Shown one piece after another: positions 1 through 7,178 of a DNA stretch of 12,617 bases. This stretch comes from Candidatus Eiseniibacteriota bacterium. GTDB lineage: Bacteria; Eisenbacteria; RBG-16-71-46; JAGVPR01. The stretch lies in the NCBI GenBank assembly GCA_020052115.1, contig JAGVPR010000338.1, forward strand, positions 1 through 12,617, in the 5' to 3' direction. Below the pieces are notes generated by a model. That model made no database searches. It saw only the letters and a program-made list of their open reading frames with translations, and was not told the DNA's origin. How positions within the stretch are numbered: position 1 is the stretch's first letter; each line of letters begins with the position of its first letter. The position numbers and the translations under genes were made by a program.

Positions 1-889
1 CCGCCAGCGCCCCGGCGCCTGCCTGCCACGGGAGCCGCACCACGTAGTGACCGAGTCGGAGCGCCGACAGAGCAGCAGAGCTGCTCGCTAGGTGCCGCGA
101 GTACTGCCCGGCCGTGACGACGGTCCAGAAGCGGCTCCAGGTCTCGGGATCGCCGATGTCGAGCGGCGGATCCACCGCGCTCGCCAGCGGAAGGTAGGCG
201 TACGCGAGCAGCGAGACCACGAACCCCGCGGCCGCCGGCAGAAACCGTCCTCGCCGCGGAAGGCGAAAGAGCGCCGGCCGGACGAGGACGAGGAGCGGAA
301 CGAGATAGACCAGATTCACGAACCGATGGCCGATCCACAGACCCACGATGAGCCCGGCCGTGAAGAGCCGCCCGCGGCCGGGAGTCGTCGCGGCCGTGAG
401 CGCGGCGTGGAGCGCCAGGACGAAGAGCATCAGGTCGAAGCTGTAGACCTCGGCCCGCGCGGATTCGAGCCAGAACGTCTGTCCAAGGCCCAGCACGAGA
501 GCCCCGAACCAGCATCCGAGGGGATGCGCGCCGAACCGTCGAAGGAGAAGCCAGGCGCCCGCGACCGTCACGGCCCCGTAAAGCGACGATGTGAGATTCG
601 CGGCGAACGCCTTGTTCGCGATCGGAAACGCGTGGACGAGCAGCGCGCTCACGAGCGTGTAGAGCGGGTAGCCCGGCGGATGGGCGACACCGAAGACGGC
701 GGCGGCCGTTGCAAGCTCCGGGCTGTCGCCCGTGTGAATCGTCCGGCAGGCCGTGATCGCATACAGGAAGAGGAGCGCCACCCCGGCACCGCCCGCATGG
801 AGCAGATCGAGCCGGCGAAGGGCGACCTCGCGCGTCGCGGATCCCCCTCGCTGTCCACCGCCCGTTTTCCGAACCGCCGCTTTCGGCAT
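1..889 (-). CDS. DUF2723 (GT117-like) membrane glycosyltransferase, N-terminal part
   Basis: The reading frame opens at ATG 889-887 and stays open to the window edge, giving 296 N-terminal residues of a larger protein. It is rich in hydrophobic stretches (about 35-48, 105-118, 128-140, 152-165, 178-205 and 218-235), as in a polytopic inner-membrane enzyme. Family features seen: HTGDSPEL at 52-59 with the acidic residues placed in the first periplasmic loop in GT-C enzymes, HPPGYPLY at 70-77, ESARAEVYSFD at 142-152, and PPLDIGDPETW at 241-251. These match DUF2723, the family that includes the eukaryotic O-mannosyltransferase TMEM260. It probably transfers a sugar from a lipid-linked donor to an exported acceptor; donor and acceptor cannot be told. 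The start codon shares its A with the carB stop (TGATG), and no strong Shine-Dalgarno is seen, so translation is probably coupled to carB. The opposite-strand frame over this stretch is arginine-rich and judged a shadow. Confidence 0.85.
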   Translation of the reverse strand, partial: MPKAAVRKTGGGQRGGSATREVALRRLDLLHAGGAGVALLFLYAITACRTIHTGDSPELATAAAVFGVAHPPGYPLYTLVSALLVHAFPIANKAFAANLTSSLYGAVTVAGAWLLLRRFGAHPLGCWFGALVLGLGQTFWLESARAEVYSFDLMLFVLALHAALTAATTPGRGRLFTAGLIVGLWIGHRFVNLVYLVPLLVLVRPALFRLPRRGRFLPAAAGFVVSLLAYAYLPLASAVDPPLDIGDPETWSRFWTVVTAGQYSRHLASSSAALSALRLGHYVVRLPWQAGAGALA

Positions 890-3800
890 CATCCGACCCC
901 CGCACCCGGCTTTCTCACCTGGCCGCTCGTGTAGAGCTCTTGAAGCGGCGAGACGGCCAACGCCCTCTTCTGAAGCGATCGAATCCCGGCCACTGTCGCC
1001 GAAGCCCCCGTGAGCGTCGTCACGCAGAGCACACCGTGCAGGATCGCGCTCTTTCGGATCGCGGCCTCATCGTAATACGACTCGCGCCCCAGAGGGGTGT
1101 TCACGATGAGCTGGATCCGGCGGCTCCGTATCAGGTCCACGACGTTCGGCCTGCCCTCGTTCACCTTGAAAATCCTCTCGACCGGAACGCCGTGGCTTTC
1201 CAGGAAGGCGGCCGTGCCGCGCGTGGCCGTCAGGTTAAGCCCCAGCGCGACCAGATCGCGCGCCACCGGAAGCAGCGCCGGCTTGTCCTGATCGTGCACC
1301 GAGAGGAACGCCGTCCCCGACGTCGGGATGCTCCATCCCGCGGCAATCTGGGCCTTTGCGAACGCCAGCCCGAAGTCGTCGGAGGATCCCATGACCTCGC
1401 CGGTGGAGCGCATCTCGGGACCGAGAACGGTATCCACCCCGGGCAGCTTCAGGAAGGGGAACACCGGCGCCTTCACGAACACGTGCCGCACGTCCAGGTC
1501 CTCTGTGAGACCCAGATCCTCCAGAGTCCGGCCGGCCAGAAGCCGCGCCGCCATCCGCGCCAGCGGCACCCCCGTCGCCTTGCAGATGAACGGCACGGTG
1601 CGCGAGGCGCGCGGGTTCACCTCGAGCACGTAGACGATCCCGTCGCGGATCGCGTACTGGACATTCATGAGCCCGACGACCCCGAGCGCGCGCCCGAGAC
1701 GGCGCGTCGTGTCGCGGATCACCGGCAGATGCCGCGGGTCCACACGATAGCTCGGCAGGACCGCCGACGAGTCGCCCGAATGGACCCCCGCCTCCTCGAT
1801 ATGCTGCATGATGCCGCCGATCACGACACGGCGGCCGTCGGCGATCGCGTCCACGTCCACCTCGAAGGCGTCCTCGAGGAACCGGTCCACGAGCACCGGG
1901 TGCTCGGGCGAAGCCTCCACGGCCTCGCGCACGTAGCGCGAGAGGGCGGAGTCGTCGTAGACGATCGCCATCGCCCGCCCTCCGAGCACGTACGAGGGGC
2001 GCACGAGAACCGGGTAACCGATGCGCGCCGCCACTTCGCGCGCCTCCTCGAGCGACGTGGCCGTACCGCTCTCGGGCTGCGGGATGTCGAGATCTCGGAG
2101 CAGCGCCGAGAAGCGCTTCCGGTCCTCGGCCAGATCAATCGCGTCGGGGCTCGTCCCGAGGATCCGCACCCCCGCGCGCTGAAGCGGCAGGGCGAGCCTG
2201 AGCGGCGTTTGCCCTCCGAACTGCACAACCACCCCCTCGGGCCGCTCCTTCTCGATGACGTTCATCACATCCTCGAACGTGAGCGGCTCGAAATACAGGC
2301 GATCCGATGTGTCGTAGTCGGTCGAGACCGTCTCCGGGTTGCAGTTCATCATGATGGTCTCGAAGCCCTCCTCCTTGAGCGCGAAGGAGGCGTGGCAACA
2401 GCAGTAGTCGAACTCGATCCCCTGCCCGATCCGGTTCGGCCCGCTACCGAGAATGAGGACCTTGCGCCGGTCCGTCGGGTCCGCCTCGCATTCCTGCTCG
2501 TACGTCGAGTAGAGGTACGGCGTGTGCGATTCGAACTCCGCCGCGCAGGTGTCCACGCGCTTCATCACCGGCACGATCCCCTCCGAGACACGCCGCGCAC
2601 GCACCTCGGCCTCGGAGAGCCCGGCGCGGCGCCCGATCTCGGCGTCGGAGAATCCGGCGCGCTTCGTTCGGCGCAGAAGCTCCCTGGTCAGCGCCCCGGA
2701 CGAGACCTCACGTCCCAGGTCCACGATCTGCTGCATCTGATCGAGGAACCAGGGGTCCATTCCGGTCATGCGGTGGATCTCGCCGTGCCCCCAGCCCAGT
2801 TCCAGAGCGCGGAGCACGTAGAAGAGCCGATCCGGATCTGGGCGCAGCAGCTTCTCCCAGAGCCGATCGTCGTGCACTTCCGGCCGCGCCGCCTCGAGCG
2901 AGCGAAGCCCCTTCTGGAGCGCCTCCTTGAACGTCCGCCCGATCGCCATCGCCTCCCCGACCGATTTCATCTGCGTCCCGAGCGTCGGGTCGGCCTGCGG
3001 GAACTTCTCGAACGCCCAACGCGGGATCTTCACGACGACGTAATCGAGAACCGGCTCGAACGCGGCCGGCGTGACGCGCGTGATGTCATTCGGGATCTCA
3101 TCGAGACGGTAGCCGATAGCGAGAAGCGCGGCGATCTTGGCGATCGGAAACCCGGTGGCCTTCGACGCGAGCGCCGAGGAGCGGGAGACCCGCGGGTTCA
3201 TCTCGATCACCACGCGGCGACCGGTCCGCGGGTCCACCGCGAACTGGATGTTGCTGCCGCCGGTCTCGACACCCACCACGCTCATCACCAGGCGGGCGTC
3301 GTTGCGCATCGCCTGGTACTCCTTGTCCGTGAGCGTCTGCGCGGGCGCCACGGTGACCGAATCGCCCGTGTGGATCCCCATCGGATCGAGGTTCTCGATA
3401 GAGCAGACGACGACGAAGTTGTCATCGCAGTCGCGCATCACCTCGAGCTCGTACTCCTTCCACCCGAGCACCGATTCCTCCACGAGAATCTCGTGCATGG
3501 GCGAGAGCTCGAGACCGCGCGAGACGATCTCGTCGAACTCCTCCTCGTTGAACGCGATCCCGCCGCCCATTCCGCCCAGCGTGAATGAAGGCCGGATGAC
3601 GGCGGGCAGGCCGAGCGTCCCGAGGATCGCGCGCGCCGCCTGCGGGCTTCGCGCATAGCCGCTCCGGGGGACGTCGAGTCCGACCTGGGACATCGCCTCC
3701 TTGAAGAGCCGCCGGTCCTCCGCGACCTCGACGGTCCGACGGCTCGCTCCGATGAGCCGCACGCCAAGGCGATCGAGCACGCCCGCCTTCGAAAGATCCA

Positions 3801-4098
3801 CGGCCAGGTTGAGCGCGGTCTGGCCGCCGACCGTGGGGAGCAGCGCATCGGGCCGCTCGCGCTCGAGGATGAGCTCGAGGAACTCCACGGTGAGCGGCTC
3901 GATGTACGTGCGGTCGGCGTACTCGGGGTCCGTCATGATCGTCGCCGGATTCGAGTTCACGAGGACGACCTCGATACCCTCGCGGCGAAGCGCCTTCACC
4001 GCCTGCGTTCCGGAGTAGTCGAACTCGCACGCCTGCCCGATGACGATCGGGCCGGAACCGACGACGAGCACGCGGCGAAGCGACGCGTCGCGCGGCAC
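889..4098 (-). CDS. carB: Carbamoyl-phosphate synthase, large subunit
   Basis: This subunit uses two ATP, bicarbonate and ammonia delivered by CarA to make carbamoyl phosphate for pyrimidine and arginine synthesis in the cytoplasm. The protein is 1069 residues, the usual full length. Domains in order: carboxyphosphate ATP-grasp (about 1-400, with GQACEFDYSGTQA at 21-33, GGMGGG at 175-180 and NPRVSRSSA at 301-309), oligomerisation domain (about 400-545), carbamoyl-phosphate ATP-grasp (about 546-930, GSGPNRIGQG at 551-560, NPRASRTVP at 828-836), and a C-terminal MGS allosteric domain (about 930-1069, TATRGT at 957-962, NEGRP at 980-984). The start is taken as GTG at 4098-4096, because the homologous N-terminus begins just before RRVLVVGSGP and this GTG shares its G with the carA TAG stop. 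The frame continues open upstream to 4629, but that part is only a shadow of carA. Intact and complete; function is secure. Confidence 0.97.
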   Translation of the reverse strand: MPRDASLRRVLVVGSGPIVIGQACEFDYSGTQAVKALRREGIEVVLVNSNPATIMTDPEYADRTYIEPLTVEFLELILERERPDALLPTVGGQTALNLAVDLSKAGVLDRLGVRLIGASRRTVEVAEDRRLFKEAMSQVGLDVPRSGYARSPQAARAILGTLGLPAVIRPSFTLGGMGGGIAFNEEEFDEIVSRGLELSPMHEILVEESVLGWKEYELEVMRDCDDNFVVVCSIENLDPMGIHTGDSVTVAPAQTLTDKEYQAMRNDARLVMSVVGVETGGSNIQFAVDPRTGRRVVIEMNPRVSRSSALASKATGFPIAKIAALLAIGYRLDEIPNDITRVTPAAFEPVLDYVVVKIPRWAFEKFPQADPTLGTQMKSVGEAMAIGRTFKEALQKGLRSLEAARPEVHDDRLWEKLLRPDPDRLFYVLRALELGWGHGEIHRMTGMDPWFLDQMQQIVDLGREVSSGALTRELLRRTKRAGFSDAEIGRRAGLSEAEVRARRVSEGIVPVMKRVDTCAAEFESHTPYLYSTYEQECEADPTDRRKVLILGSGPNRIGQGIEFDYCCCHASFALKEEGFETIMMNCNPETVSTDYDTSDRLYFEPLTFEDVMNVIEKERPEGVVVQFGGQTPLRLALPLQRAGVRILGTSPDAIDLAEDRKRFSALLRDLDIPQPESGTATSLEEAREVAARIGYPVLVRPSYVLGGRAMAIVYDDSALSRYVREAVEASPEHPVLVDRFLEDAFEVDVDAIADGRRVVIGGIMQHIEEAGVHSGDSSAVLPSYRVDPRHLPVIRDTTRRLGRALGVVGLMNVQYAIRDGIVYVLEVNPRASRTVPFICKATGVPLARMAARLLAGRTLEDLGLTEDLDVRHVFVKAPVFPFLKLPGVDTVLGPEMRSTGEVMGSSDDFGLAFAKAQIAAGWSIPTSGTAFLSVHDQDKPALLPVARDLVALGLNLTATRGTAAFLESHGVPVERIFKVNEGRPNVVDLIRSRRIQLIVNTPLGRESYYDEAAIRKSAILHGVLCVTTLTGASATVAGIRSLQKRALAVSPLQELYTSGQVRKPGAGVG

Positions 4099-5216
4099 TA
4101 GCGCGCCCCCGCGCCTGGAGCCGCACGGCCTGCCCTCGCCGCGCGCATCATGGCGATGAAGTCGGCGAAGAGATAGTGCGCGTCGTGCGGGCCCGGCGAG
4201 GCCTCGGGGTGATGCTGGACGGAGTACATCGCAAGCTCTCGGTGCCGGAACCCCTCGACCGTGCCGTCGTTGAGGTTCACGTGGGTCAGCTCGTACTCGG
4301 GGCGTGAAAACAGGCTCTCGTCCACCGCGAAGCCGTGGTTCTGCGAGGTCACTTCGATCCGGCCTGTACGGAGATTCTTCACCGGGTGGTTCGCGCCGCG
4401 ATGACCGAACTTGAGTTTGTACGTGCGGCCTCCGCAAGCGAGCCCGAGGATCTGGTGCCCCAGGCAGATTCCGAAGAGCGGCACGCGCCCGATCAACCGG
4501 CGGCACGCCTCGATCGCGTACGTGCAGGCTTCGGGGTCTCCCGGCCCGTTCGAGAGAAAGACCCCGTCCGGGCCGGCGGCGAGCGCATCTTCCGCACAGG
4601 TCATCGCGGGGATCACCCGCACGCGGCACCCGGCAGCCGCCAGCAGGCGCAGGATGTTGCGCTTCATGCCGAAGTCGTAGGCCACCACGCGAAACGGAGC
4701 GCCCGGCTCGCCGGTTTCGTACGGTTCGCTCGTGGTCACTGTACGAGCCAGATCGAGCCCGACCATTGACGGAAGCACCCGTGCCCGCTCCACGAGCCGC
4801 GCGGGATCCCCGGGTCCCGACGAGATCACGCCGCGGAGCGCCCCGCGGGTGCGCAATCGCCTGGTGAGCGCGCGGGTGTCCACCTGGCTGATCCCGACGA
4901 TCCCCCGGTCGCAGAGGTAGCGGTGCAATTCGCCGGAGGCGCGCCAGGACGAGGCCACCATGGACACCTCCCGCACCACAAAACCCGCCACCTGAGGCCT
5001 CTCCGACTCCACATCCTCGGCGTTCACACCGTAGTTCCCGATGTGCGGATAGGTCATCGTGACGATCTGGCCGGCGTAAGAGGGATCGGTGAGCACCTCC
5101 TGGTAACCGGTGAGGCTCGTGTTGAAGACCACTTCGCCGCCGGCTTGGCCGGGCGCACCGAAGGAGACGCCTTCGTGCCAGGAACCGTCCTCGAGGGCGA
5201 GATAGGCGGGGATCAT
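4098..5216 (-). CDS. carA: Carbamoyl-phosphate synthase, small (glutaminase) subunit
   Basis: CarA hydrolyses glutamine and channels the ammonia to CarB. The protein is 372 residues, normal for the family. The N-terminal CPSase small-subunit domain (about 1-135) has GEVVFNTSLTGYQE at 27-40 and the PHIGNYG segment at 57-63. The C-terminal class I glutamine amidotransferase domain (about 175-360) has the nucleophile Cys251 in GICLGHQ, and His336 and Glu338 in HHPEASPGPHD, so the catalytic triad is complete. The start ATG 5216-5214 gives MIPAYLALEDG, which aligns with the usual beginning of the family. The base run just upstream is GC-rich with no good Shine-Dalgarno, and a strong hairpin sits 25 bases before the start. 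The stop TAG overlaps the carB GTG. First gene of the carA-carB-DUF2723 run. Confidence 0.97.
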   Translation of the reverse strand: MIPAYLALEDGSWHEGVSFGAPGQAGGEVVFNTSLTGYQEVLTDPSYAGQIVTMTYPHIGNYGVNAEDVESERPQVAGFVVREVSMVASSWRASGELHRYLCDRGIVGISQVDTRALTRRLRTRGALRGVISSGPGDPARLVERARVLPSMVGLDLARTVTTSEPYETGEPGAPFRVVAYDFGMKRNILRLLAAAGCRVRVIPAMTCAEDALAAGPDGVFLSNGPGDPEACTYAIEACRRLIGRVPLFGICLGHQILGLACGGRTYKLKFGHRGANHPVKNLRTGRIEVTSQNHGFAVDESLFSRPEYELTHVNLNDGTVEGFRHRELAMYSVQHHPEASPGPHDAHYLFADFIAMMRAARAGRAAPGAGAR

Positions 5217-5240
5217 GGGCGCCCGCGGCCGGAGGGAACG

Positions 5241-5273
5241 CTCGGCCGCGCGGCCCGCGAAGGGCGCGCCGAG
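5241..5273 (-). promoter_or_regulatory. GC-rich hairpin in the carA leader
   Basis: On the minus strand the sequence begins CTCGGC and ends GCCGAG; between them GCGC and CC pair with GGG..GCGC, leaving small bulges and a TTCGC loop. The structure ends about 25 bases before the carA ATG. No run of T follows it, so it is not a classical attenuator terminator. It could affect translation of carA, whose Shine-Dalgarno is weak, or be a chance result of GC content. Confidence 0.35.
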
Positions 5274-5342
5274 GTTCGAGAGCCGTTCGGATGCTGACGG
5301 ATCATTTCGATTCTTCCGGGCGGTGGGACGGATCGCTGCGGC

Positions 5343-5372
5343 ATCCTAGCAATCGGGGAAGCGGGCGCGCAA
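5343..5372 (-). promoter_or_regulatory. Candidate carA promoter
   Basis: Read on the minus strand, a -35-like TTGCGC (5372-5367) is followed after 18 bases by a -10-like TAGGAT (5348-5343). The -10 matches four of six consensus positions, the -35 only three. Transcription would start near 5336 and give a leader of about 120 bases. It is the best sigma70-type match seen upstream of carA, but many GC-rich phyla have looser promoters, so confidence is low. Confidence 0.35.
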
Positions 5373-5375
5373 GGG

Positions 5376-5420
5376 GCGCACCGATGCCCGGCGCACCGAT
5401 GCCTGCCGCACCGAAGCAGG
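5376..5420. repeat. Three tandem 15-bp direct repeats upstream of carA
   Basis: Units are 5376-5390 (GCGCACCGATGCCCG), 5391-5405 (GCGCACCGATGCCTG) and 5406-5420 (CCGCACCGAAGCAGG). The first two differ at one base, the third at four or five. They end four bases before the -35 candidate of carA when read on the minus strand. They may be regulator binding sites or a simple slippage repeat. Confidence 0.75.
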
Positions 5421-5441
5421 GGGGCGCCGCCGTCGGCCCCG

Positions 5442-5450
5442 TGATATCCT
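5442..5450 (+). promoter_or_regulatory. Candidate extended -10 promoter for the lipoprotein gene
   Basis: TGATATCCT has the extended -10 form TG-N-TATCCT and lies 65 bases before the ATG at 5515. No convincing -35 is seen. The same ten bases, GTGATATCCT, occur at the Rrf2 gene promoter (6690-6699), which supports this reading. Confidence 0.35.
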
Positions 5451-5514
5451 CGCGGGTGACCCCGGGACTCGAGGGGCGTCGAAACATCCCTCTGCGGCCG
5501 AAGAATGTGAAGCG

Positions 5515-5982
5515 ATGAAACGATGGCTGTCGGTAGTCTCCGCGCTCGCCGCCCTCGGCTTCGCTGCATGCGGCGACGACGATCCCGGCCGCCCCAGGGC
5601 GACGATTCCGGTCCGCTACGCGTATACCGGATTCGACTCCACCGGCACGAAGATCACGCAGGGGATACTCGAGATCGTTTACCGGCTCGCCGGCGACGAT
5701 GATCGCGGCCCGGCGGCCGCGTCTGTCACCGGCACTTGGGACATCGTGCAGATCGCCGGGCCGCCGGACATCGGGCCGCAGGCAGGCAAAGGGGTACTCG
5801 AAGGCGAGGCTTTACGGAACAAGCGGATAGCGCTCAACCTCAACCCGGAATTCCTGGACGCGAACGTCTTCCTGACCGGTGCTTTTGACTCGGCGCTCTT
5901 CGGCAGCTTCCGCGGCGAATGGACATATGTCTCCTTCGCAGGCGTCGAGAACTACGGAACCTACCGGGCGGTGAAGACCTGA
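5515..5982 (+). CDS. Small lipoprotein of unknown function
   Basis: The protein has 155 residues. It starts MKRW followed by a hydrophobic stretch (5-18) and a lipobox-like GFAAC ending at Cys19, then GDDD, so it is predicted to be exported, lipidated on Cys19 and anchored to a membrane. Asp-rich residues after the Cys would leave sorting to the outer or inner membrane open. The mature part is about 136 residues with alternating hydrophobic strands (for example TIPVRYAYTGFDSTG, NVFLTGAFDSALFGSFRGEW), suggesting a beta-rich, lipocalin-like fold; this is inference from pattern, not recognition of a family. It is transcribed away from carA and followed by two GC hairpins, so it looks monocistronic. 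Phenylalanine rather than leucine at lipobox -3 is slightly unusual but tolerated. Confidence 0.75.
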   Translation: MKRWLSVVSALAALGFAACGDDDPGRPRATIPVRYAYTGFDSTGTKITQGILEIVYRLAGDDDRGPAAASVTGTWDIVQIAGPPDIGPQAGKGVLEGEALRNKRIALNLNPEFLDANVFLTGAFDSALFGSFRGEWTYVSFAGVENYGTYRAVKT

Positions 5983-5996
5983 CGAAGTTGAGCCCA

Positions 5997-6015
5997 CGCC
6001 GCGCGTGACGCGGCG
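5997..6015. terminator. GC hairpin after the lipoprotein gene, first of two
   Basis: CGCCGCG (5997-6003), loop CGTGA, CGCGGCG (6009-6015): a perfect 7-bp stem 15 bases after the stop codon. The following CTCTCCC is not a T-run, so an intrinsic terminator is only possible, not shown. Confidence 0.4.
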
Positions 6016-6032
6016 CTCTCCCGGCATCCGGC

Positions 6033-6051
6033 GGCCGCGCGCGTCGCGGCC
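6033..6051. terminator. GC hairpin after the lipoprotein gene, second of two
   Basis: GGCCGCG (6033-6039), loop CGCGT, CGCGGCC (6045-6051): again a perfect 7-bp stem with a 5-base loop. It has the same geometry as the hairpin at 5997-6015 but a different sequence. No T-tract on either side. Confidence 0.35.
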
Positions 6052-6108
6052 CGCGCAAGCTCGACAGATTCGAACAGCACACAGCATCGCGTGAGGGAGG
6101 TGTCGTTC

Positions 6109-6576
6109 GTGAGCAAGACGTTCCGGGCGAAGCTCGAGACCGATGGCCCCGGTGAAGCGTCGTCCTACGTGAGCATCCCCTTCAGCGTGGAGGAGGAGTA
6201 CGGAACGAAGGCCCGTGTTTCCGTCAAAGGGACGATCAACGGCTTTCCGTTTCGCAGTTCCATCCTCCCGACGGGAAACCGCGCGCATCACATGATGGTC
6301 AGCAAGGAGATGCAGACGGGAGCCGTTGCACGGCCCGGCGACACGGTGCGCGTCGAGGTCGCCGTGGACAAGACCCCCCGCGCCGTCGTGACGCCACCCG
6401 AACTCAAGAAAGCGTTCACCCGCAACAAGGCGGCGGCCGAGGCGTACTCGGCGCTCGCCCCGTCGCACAAGAAGGCGTTCGCCGAGTGGATCCGGGATGC
6501 GAGGAAGCCCGAGACGAAGACGCGCCGCGTGGCGAAGGCGCTCGAGATGCTCCTCGAGAACAAGCGGCCGCGCTAG
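6109..6576 (+). CDS. DUF1905 / YdeI (OmdA-like) family protein
   Basis: The 155-residue cytoplasmic protein has two recognisable parts. Residues about 4-86 are a DUF1905 beta-barrel domain (YVSIPFSVEEEYG at 20-32, VKGTINGFPFRSS at 39-51, PGDTVRVEVAVDKTPR at 76-91). Residues about 95-150 match the YdeI/OmpD-associated C-terminal domain (PPELKKAF, then EWIRDARKPETKTRR at 126-140 and ALEMLL). Homologues are often annotated bacteriocin-protection proteins, but the biochemical role is not established. The start is placed at GTG 6109 because GAGGGAGG (6093-6100) lies eight bases upstream and the domain begins directly after; an in-frame GTG at 6091 would add six residues but has no ribosome binding site. 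It follows the lipoprotein gene by 126 bases and two hairpins, so it is probably transcribed separately. Confidence 0.85.
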   Translation: MSKTFRAKLETDGPGEASSYVSIPFSVEEEYGTKARVSVKGTINGFPFRSSILPTGNRAHHMMVSKEMQTGAVARPGDTVRVEVAVDKTPRAVVTPPELKKAFTRNKAAAEAYSALAPSHKKAFAEWIRDARKPETKTRRVAKALEMLLENKRPR

Positions 6577-6609
6577 GCCGCGGGCCGGCATCGCGGGGCG
6601 CAGGGCGCG

Positions 6610-6631
6610 CCGCCGGCGGTCGGGCCGGCGG
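6610..6631 (+). terminator. GC hairpin after the DUF1905/YdeI gene
   Basis: CCGCCGGC (6610-6617), six-base loop, GCCGGCGG (6624-6631): a perfect 8-bp stem 33 bases after the stop codon and upstream of the Rrf2 promoter. Downstream is AGAGTTCTCGCCC, without a clear T-run. Position fits a terminator separating the two transcripts. Confidence 0.45.
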
Positions 6632-6669
6632 AGAGTTCTCGCCCAATTCCCCTGTCCTCATGCAACCCC

Positions 6670-6699
6670 TTGACCTGGACCCCGAGGCTGTGATATCCT
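6670..6699 (+). promoter_or_regulatory. Promoter of the Rrf2-family regulator gene
   Basis: TTGACC (6670-6675, five of six consensus bases) is followed after 18 bases by TATCCT (6694-6699), with the TG of an extended -10 at 6691-6692. Transcription would start near 6706, only about 17 bases before the ATG. This is the best sigma70-like promoter in the window. Confidence 0.65.
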
Positions 6700-6716
6700 A
6701 CTATCTCTATGGAGAT
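6693..6716. promoter_or_regulatory. Imperfect dyad overlapping the Rrf2 gene -10 and ribosome binding site
   Basis: The 24-base element has outer arms ATATCC (6693-6698) and GGAGAT (6711-6716) that pair at five of six positions, around a 12-base centre. It covers the -10 and the GGAG Shine-Dalgarno, so a dimer bound there would block both steps. Rrf2 proteins bind dyads of about this size and commonly autoregulate; the assignment here is inference. Confidence 0.45.
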
Positions 6717-6722
6717 TGATGG

Positions 6723-7178
6723 ATGAAGATCTCGCACCGCGGTCTTTACGCGCTCAAGGCGCTGCTCCATCTCGCCGAGGCGCCCGATGGGGCGCTCGTG
6801 AAGATCCGCGCCATCGCGGAGTCCGAGGCGATCCCCGAGAAGTTCCTCGAGGCGATTCTCGTCACACTCAAGAACGCGCGGCTCGTCGCGAGCGAGCGGG
6901 GGCGCGAGGGCGGCTACCGCCTCCGACGCCCCGCCTCGGAGATCGTCATCGGCGACGTCGTCCGGCTGGTGGACGGCCCGCTTGCGCCCTTCGGCGACGC
7001 GGTCGAGCTGGCCCGCCGCGTGCGCACCGAGAAGCGCCACGCCGGGCTCTTCGACCTCTTCCTCGACGTCCGAAACGCCGCCTCGGCGATCCTGGACCAC
7101 ACGACGCTTCACGACCTGCTCGAGAGGAACGAACGCATCCTGGCCAAGCGTAAACGGGCGACCCGCGCGAGAGCTTGA
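6723..7178 (+). CDS. Rrf2-family transcriptional regulator lacking cysteines
   Basis: The 151-residue protein begins KISHRGLYALKALLHLA, the typical first helix of Rrf2 winged-helix regulators. The recognition helix (IPEKFLEAILVTLKNARLV, about 37-55) and wing (GREGGYRLRRP, about 60-70) follow, then a dimerisation helix. The ATG at 6723 has GGAG at 6711-6714. There is no cysteine anywhere, so it cannot ligate an Fe-S cluster through Cys as IscR or NsrR do; this resembles CymR-type members, which act in sulfur metabolism. Its neighbour, 90 bases downstream on the same strand, is a complete sulfate importer operon, so it most likely regulates sulfate uptake and itself. The effector cannot be deduced. 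The C-terminus is basic (KRKRATRARA). Confidence 0.9.
   Translation: MKISHRGLYALKALLHLAEAPDGALVKIRAIAESEAIPEKFLEAILVTLKNARLVASERGREGGYRLRRPASEIVIGDVVRLVDGPLAPFGDAVELARRVRTEKRHAGLFDLFLDVRNAASAILDHTTLHDLLERNERILAKRKRATRARA

Larger units (their letters stand above)
5217..5514. other. Divergent intergenic region between carA and the lipoprotein gene
   Basis: The 298 bases separate two genes transcribed away from each other. It holds a candidate carA promoter (5343-5372), three 15-bp direct repeats directly upstream of it (5376-5420), a hairpin in the carA leader (5241-5273) and an extended -10 candidate for the lipoprotein gene (5442-5450). Short reading frames cross it on both strands, including one that reads the repeats as GIGAP units, but none has a credible start signal or recognisable product. 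Confidence 0.6.

Noticed and set aside
92..934. A 280-residue plus-strand frame at the left edge
   Set aside because: It is charged and low in complexity, while the minus strand encodes a clear DUF2723 protein over the same bases.
940..3588. An 882-residue open frame on the plus strand, antisense to carB
   Set aside because: It is rich in Arg, His, Glu and Pro with no recognisable domain and lies wholly opposite an intact carB. High third-position GC in carB removes stops from this antisense frame, which explains its length.
4099..4629. Extension of the carB frame upstream to 4629
   Set aside because: The added residues are arginine-rich and overlap carA in another frame; the family N-terminus begins at the GTG at 4098.
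5302..5487. A 61-residue minus-strand frame reading the repeats as GIGAP units
   Set aside because: It has no ribosome binding site that I can see, overlaps the candidate carA promoter and looks like translation of the 15-bp repeat.
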